Shown: positions 58,140 to 64,000 of the stretch, piece by piece | How positions within the stretch are numbered: position 1 is the first letter of the stretch | Layout: every line of letters begins with the position of its first letter | Source of the DNA: Urechis unicinctus | Taxonomy: Eukaryota; Annelida; Polychaeta; Xenopneusta; Urechidae | NCBI GenBank assembly: GCA_034190875.2 | Contig: CM067349.1 | Coordinates: 11,953,168 to 12,017,167 of the forward strand | DNA: 64,000 nucleotides | Direction: 5' to 3' | Made by a program: the position numbers and the translations under genes | The notes under the pieces: generated by a model | What the model saw: the letters and a program-made list of their open reading frames with translations, nothing else | The model's database searches: none | What the model was told of the DNA's origin: nothing

Positions 58140-61100
58140 CTTACTCGCGATTTAATTTACATAGCCTTTTGCAACATGGTCGAAGACTTTCCGTGTTATT
58201 TGCAATATAGTTGACGTGACATTACGCAATTTAAAAAATATTTTTCGCCAATGAATAGTTAAAATTGTGACATATTCGAATAAGCAATTTAGGCAACATG
58301 CTTCGTAATAGGGTTTGCTGTAATTTGTTCACTTGGGAAATCACTTGCTGGAATGCAGGATAAGCACAACCTCACCAAAGAGTGCACGCGTCTGCCTCGG
58401 CTCTCGGGGGCTTACTGCTTTCGGAATTTTACAGCCTAAATTGGTACCACTTATTTCTAGTTACGTGCAGATAAATTAATGACCGAAATAGTGTTACCTA
58501 GTTAAGGTGCTAATCACATCGCCAATGGCAGGTCACATTAGGTGATCATCGAATCTTAGCCTTTGCGTTCGGCCGCAAACCAACCATATTATACTCTTTT
58601 GACAACTCATGCAAGTAAATTATTCGGAACAAAATAGCGGAGGTAACCTATGTGTTATATTTAATCACTCACTTTCATTTGAGACTTACCGGATAATGTG
58701 CATTTAGTATATCTCTAGGAAACTCCCACGTTCAAATTAAATAACTATATATATAAATGTCTACAACGAGGGCTTCTCTGTCATCAGCAATTTCCGTGTG
58801 CCCCTTGAAATAATCCGACCACAGAGAGCAATTTCTCCAAGCATTCGGTCATCGCAGCATTTGATTTTCGAGCCAAATAACAAGTTAACTCACGTGGTCA
58901 TAGAAAGCCGATTGCATTAAACAAGCAAATGTGATATAAAACCGCAATTTCATACCGGAGACATTTGTGTGCATAATATCGCGGGAAGTATAGGGAATAA
59001 GTTCTCTGTTATGACCTGTACCATATGGTATTCCCCTTCATTTTCACAGATAAACGACGGACACCACAAAAACTACCTATCAAGTTAATCTAACTATACC
59101 TATAAACCATATCGCTTATAATATTAACGCAGCACAGCATAGGTAATGCCTTACATACAAAGTTCTGATAATAAGCGTTAAAAAGAACGTCCAGATGAAT
59201 GCCGACCCTATTTCCGTCACAATAAACCAGTAACAACATGCAGCGACTTGTATTAACTGAAATGTATTAACTGCAGGTGGGCAATATGCATTGATGTACC
59301 AATCATCGGTTGATCGCATTCGAATGAAATGTATAGCTACAATGAGTTATTTGTATTTAATGGAATTTACGCGGTGCCCGTGTTTAGTTATAAAGGCAAA
59401 TAGCAGTTCAATGACACAATGATATCTGTGTATATAAAGCAGAATCGAGATCAATTAAAGGTGTCGCTACTTTCGTAAACAGACACCAGTTGAATTATCT
59501 GACTTAAATATCGCTGCACAAACAGTGTGTGCGCATCTATAATGGCTGTTCTCCAGCCATAATTGTGTCTGGATGCTCAGGGTCTGTTTGTCTTAGGCGG
59601 CTTTATCAAGTCAAGTTTTACATATATTGCGATACATGAAAGTAAGAGTCTCTACTCGTGGTTTGCGCCCTTTGTGTAAGAGTGGCTTCATTTCTTTTGT
59701 AGCTTGCCAATCGTTGCATTAGCCTAGTACTTGAAGCAGAATTTAGTTGAGATTGATATAAAGCATTACGGTAGCCACGCTGATTGGCAGTAGACATCAG
59801 AACATAGCTACACATTGAAATGCCCGAGACAACAACGTTTGTTCCGCGCCAGTGGATAAATGTCCCTGTTGTTATTAGTAAAGTATCTTACAAAATACCA
59901 TGTTGCCTCAAATAGGACGAGCATTGGCCGCATATGCTTAACCGATCAAACGCTTGAAGAATGTTTGATTCTCACAAAGGTTTCAAATAGACGGGATCGT
60001 TTGCTAACCCAACGGCTATGGAATAAAGATGATTTAAATAATTGCGCGGGGGAACAACACCAGGGTTATTTATAGTACGTTTGCTTTAAAAATTTCCTTT
60101 AGAAATTGCTCAATGAAGATAACTCTAGTCCTGATTAAATTCTTGGTCGGCGCGGGAACAAAACGCAGCCTTGTTTATATTCGTTTGCCAGTTTGTAGTC
60201 ATATGTTCATCGCAAGCCGACCATGGCTGCAGACGCAAACGCTGAATAAACTAGCCAGGACATGATAGATTGTTTTACTTCTAGAAGATTATTAACAGTA
60301 GACATTTACCTAAAATCTGCCAGGTAACATTCATCATGCAGTTTTGATTGCAGTGGCGCTGTTTGAGCTGAGATTATGACCTGTACAATGCAGCTGAAGA
60401 ATATGTTTCTGCACTGTGCATAAGGTTGTTATACATTATCATTAGCTAGACGCTGATTAACTAGTGTTTCACTGTCGCTAGATTTTGATAGCCATCGAAA
60501 TTAATTAAATTTTAGCAAAATAAACTGCTTTTAATAGCTACTTCAATCGCTCCATTGTTTTGTAGCATTTTCAACATGATGAAAATCATAGCAGTCAATG
60601 GGAGATTAGTATAAGGTCCTGACACCAGTTTTAATTATCCACTTTCGACTCGCATATTGATTAATCGTAGCTGTTTGTTAATGATATTAGGCGTTGGAAT
60701 AATCATGTAATATTTGCCAAGCGGCAAAAGGATATTCATTGAACGGATCTTGAGATCAATGCACCGATTGTTTTTATAATTCCTGACAATTTCCCTCACA
60801 GTGAAGCAGCAAGAAACGAGTTTGAGCAATACGTCACTGAACGGTTTTATTTTTGGTTTATCAGCTCCAAAACCAAGTCATCTGTTATATAATTGGTCTC
60901 TTTAAGCACCAGTCTTCGATCTGTGATAATCATTCTTCATTTGACACAAACATCAAAAAGCGGAACAATAATACAAAGTGGTGTAAAATAATAAGAAAGT
61001 TAACTTTGTTCTGTCGTGCGTTGTAGCAGTTTCGTTCATGTGTAAATATTATGCATATATCACACACTTAGAGATTCGCTACGTCAAATCAACACCATGT

Positions 61101-61625
61101 TAAAAGATTACGATGCATCTAGACTTTGCGTTCAAGTTGGCTGCTTAGATATGCTTTTAGAAGGCTGCTCAAACGGTCTTTAGTCTACTGATCTGTATTC
61201 ACTTCATATTTGAGGCGTTACCTATGAACTGCCTCCAAGGGTTTGATCAACCACATTGCACGTAACATAGTTAATGAGATATTGATTAAGATGTAGTATC
61301 GTCTAAGAGCGTGAACGTATATGCTAGACGAAATAATCCTCGGTGGTTCCCATATCGTTTACCCTTAATTGCGTCTAAGGGACTTGGGGCGTATTCAGTC
61401 CGCTATGCGAGAGCGAGGACGTTTTTTAAGTAGAAATTAAGTGGATTGCTAACAAAAAGCTTCATAGATGACATGCATACCTGTGCTTAGGTTTTGCTGC
61501 AAAAACGCTGCATTGCACCCAGTCGTCGCCACACCATTATGCTACAGTTACAAACAAATGGGTCTCGTCAGCTAGGCCGTCCTTTTATTTGATAAAGCGT
61601 GTTCGTAACTGCATAACTGATATTC
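58140..61625. other. Unassigned AT-rich DNA
   Basis: No gene was recognised. CAGCGACTTGTATTAACTGAAATG near 59240 is a possible remnant of repeat E. Nothing else stands out over 3.5 kb. Confidence 0.4.
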
Positions 61626-61627
61626 GA

Positions 61628-61715
61628 GTATCCCCTGACGGCATTGCGTATTCATGTAATGGTTCATGTTAAGCATGGTAATGGGTGCGAATGCATTTGA
61701 AGTGACTATGTTGGG
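61628..61715. repeat. Dispersed repeat N, copy 2
   Basis: Partner of 58042-58135. Neither copy keeps an open frame that the other shares. Confidence 0.6.
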
Positions 61716-64000
61716 GAAGAATTCACCGCATTGCGTAATACGCAGTACCAGTTGCTGTAGGCGCGATGTCCTTCCAGTGACATTTTGCTTACTCGCGTAT
61801 GATATTGTGCGACGTTAGTTTTGCTAAGGGAGTTGTACGTGGTGTGTTATGCGTATTGCATTGTTAGCTGACCATTTGTGCACCACACTTTCCAATATGG
61901 TAACTACATATCGAATAGAGTCACGGCTCATTATCGGTCATAAGGGTAACAACAAAACTTCAGCTGGTTTACATCAAAGCATTGCGGCCAATACGTTCAG
62001 GCATGTCGTTAGCGAAATTTGTTTTGACTATCTTCCATTAAAGTCGCGACACTAATGGCGATGCTAGCGCTAAACACCTCATCGCGTTCTTCAGCCAGCG
62101 TTAAGATCTGCTAGCCCGGAACAGCGTTCTCTTTACTGAATCATAGTCAAGTGATGCTGATGGCAGTTTGGTTCGTAAGTCAGCAGGGGGAATTTTCCGT
62201 GAGGCAATTCAAAGTCTTTGGTTGCATCGAGTCAATCCGCTTAAATTACCTTGTAGCTTGCATAAACGTGATCGATGATTGACTATGAATGGCCGCATTG
62301 CTTTTCGGCAAAGCCAGATAAATGTGCAAAGTTTGACAACCCTAGCTTGTGGCAATGATGAAGAATGTTACGATAAACAACGTCATGCGACCCCAAACGA
62401 AAGACCAAGACTACAGCATATCGCTGGTTTGCCGGATGTAGCGCTGACAGAAGAAACACTCCAATGATTAAATTCACTGCCCTCCAGTATGTACGTAAGA
62501 GAGTTCTGATGGAAATGTTCGCCGTGATTAAAAAAGGCAGCTCATGAATTAATACGGGGATTGTTTTTTATGTTGAAGTGGGTCATTGATGTGTGGAATA
62601 CAACCATGAGTACATTAATATTGTACATTCATAGCTAATCCATGAATGACGGAGGCGTAGATGTCCCCCGTTTTAAGCCACACCAACATTCTGCGTCCGT
62701 TTCTTCATGTATCCCAGTGGCAGTCGTATGGTACAACTCATTGACTTACAGCTTGTGCCAGGTCAGGTACGACAATAACAGGGCGCTTATAAGTCTTTTC
62801 TCTTGTCAGCAAAATGCAATTTTTTACAAATGCGTTGGTCTTACAGCCGGTCAGATCCAATTATCTGTTTCCAAGCGAAGTGCAGTCTATAGGCAGGATT
62901 TCAGCAATCTCCTCTCGCTGATTGCTTAGTCCTAGTTTTCTTCGTTATTGAATTTTTCTTGAAAAAAAAAGCCAAATTAGCGCGCATGGATATCCACACG
63001 AAGAATCAAATTAAATGGCATTGCACGGCTACAAAGGCTGAACTGATGTGTATCGCGTAACATGCGCGGCAAACAACCTATACCGTCTCCTAGCTCAATG
63101 TATCATCCAGGAATACTTGAGAGTCTAGTTTTCCATGTCGCACGAATTGATCGCCGTGATGATACCGCAGCATCTCCTGTCGTTAGTTTCAGATAAATTC
63201 TACTAATTAATCCATTGACATCATTTGTTCAGATCTAAGTGTTCACGGATAAACACACTGCCATTAAATACGGTTATTAAAGGCACTAGGCGTTTTGTTA
63301 CAAGGATATCAATGTAATTTTAGCTTCATGTTTCATACCATTCGATTGTAAAGCACATTTATGTAATCTACTCTTGTGGTGTATGCAGATATCACAGTGT
63401 ATTCCAACGAACGCCATTTCCGCAAATGTTTATTGTTTGTCTTCAGGACAAATGAATCCATGCAAAAGACTGATGGCACCAATGCCGTACGTGCATTAAC
63501 GCCCTAAGCAAATTAGCGTAAACGATGAGCAGATTTGCGGACAGATTGCCCAAATGAAGATACATATTAGTATCCAAAGGCTGCATAAAATATTCGTAGG
63601 CAATGGCGTACCGCTTATCAGCGAATGGCAAAAGTGCAGCGGCTGGCTCCGACCAACATACCTGAGTTGATTCATCAAATGGTGATCACTCTATGCATAT
63701 TCATTACATAAGCTTCGTAATTAGCGAGTGCTGTAACAAGGAAATGGGCAATCAGTTCAACAACAAAGTTGGGAATTACATTGATCGATTTAGAGTCCAT
63801 TACAATCAGGCAGCACCTCTAAGTTGAAAAGCTTGTTTTGTCAAAAGGCTGCAATTCTAGAATGTTTCGAAATAATTTTCACTGAGGCTCTTGAATCGCC
63901 TGACTTGGGCAAAGCATAATATGATAGCGACAAACTGCAGGCATACGATTCTTATGCGATACATTTTAATCATGCATCGCATACTCTCATGCTTGTACTA
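61716..64000. other. Unassigned AT-rich DNA to window end
   Basis: No gene, RNA or repeat array was recognised. The longest frame, 62642-62929 (95 codons), lacks any motif I know. Confidence 0.45.

Overview
The window is eukaryotic and almost certainly from an invertebrate animal. It is AT-rich and, by eye, not strongly depleted in CpG. It carries long pure CA, TA and AG microsatellites. The identifiable mobile elements are animal types: a Ty3/gypsy LTR retrotransposon of the kind common in metazoans, a P-element-like transposon with a THAP zinc-finger remnant, and a non-LTR reverse transcriptase fragment. I cannot place the phylum. I see no intact host gene, no tRNA or rRNA gene, and no bacterial-style operon. 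Most open frames are short and lie in repeats.

Layout. Positions 1-8 kb hold old dispersed repeats and three minisatellite fields: a degenerate field at 1.74-2.0 kb, a 23-bp array inside a ~557-bp tandem duplication at 2.1-3.1 kb, and a 28-bp array carrying the heptamer TACTAAC at 5.0-5.3 kb. Positions 8-26 kb largely repeat the same blocks: 6.3-7.3 kb matches 13.2-14.0 kb, and 3.1-5.4 kb matches 18.9-25.5 kb in the same order but with large insertions. Positions 26-38 kb are mostly unassigned AT-rich DNA with further repeat blocks. One of these, at 33.6-34.8 kb, copies the first 1.3 kb of the window. A 42-bp minisatellite bearing the CRE-like palindrome TGACGTCA lies at 34.9-35.2 kb. A pure (CA)73 tract lies at 39.04-39.19 kb.

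Positions 42.96-45.61 kb are a complete terminal-inverted-repeat transposon, 2653 bp long, with 34-bp inverted repeats, a 7-bp target duplication, a stop-riddled THAP domain and an embedded YADD reverse transcriptase fragment. Positions 45.8-47.5 kb are a composite of repeat blocks seen separately at 29.9-33.6 kb. Positions 47.93-50.13 kb are a gypsy element on the minus strand, bounded by the target duplication ATATG, with a 170-bp 5' LTR, a tRNA-Leu-type primer site, broken gag and protease, and a reverse transcriptase fused by deletion to a fragment of the 3' LTR. Positions 52.6-53.23 kb are a (TA)n tract of over 500 bp running into (AG)45. The remainder to 64 kb is AT-rich with only short repeat echoes.

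No genes work together here. The window reads as a graveyard of transposons and diverged duplications. A few short stretches look formerly protein-coding (30.78-30.98, 38.17-38.46, 39.88-40.1 and 50.49-50.76 kb), but I cannot name them with confidence. All homologies were found by reading the sequence, so the copy boundaries are approximate.
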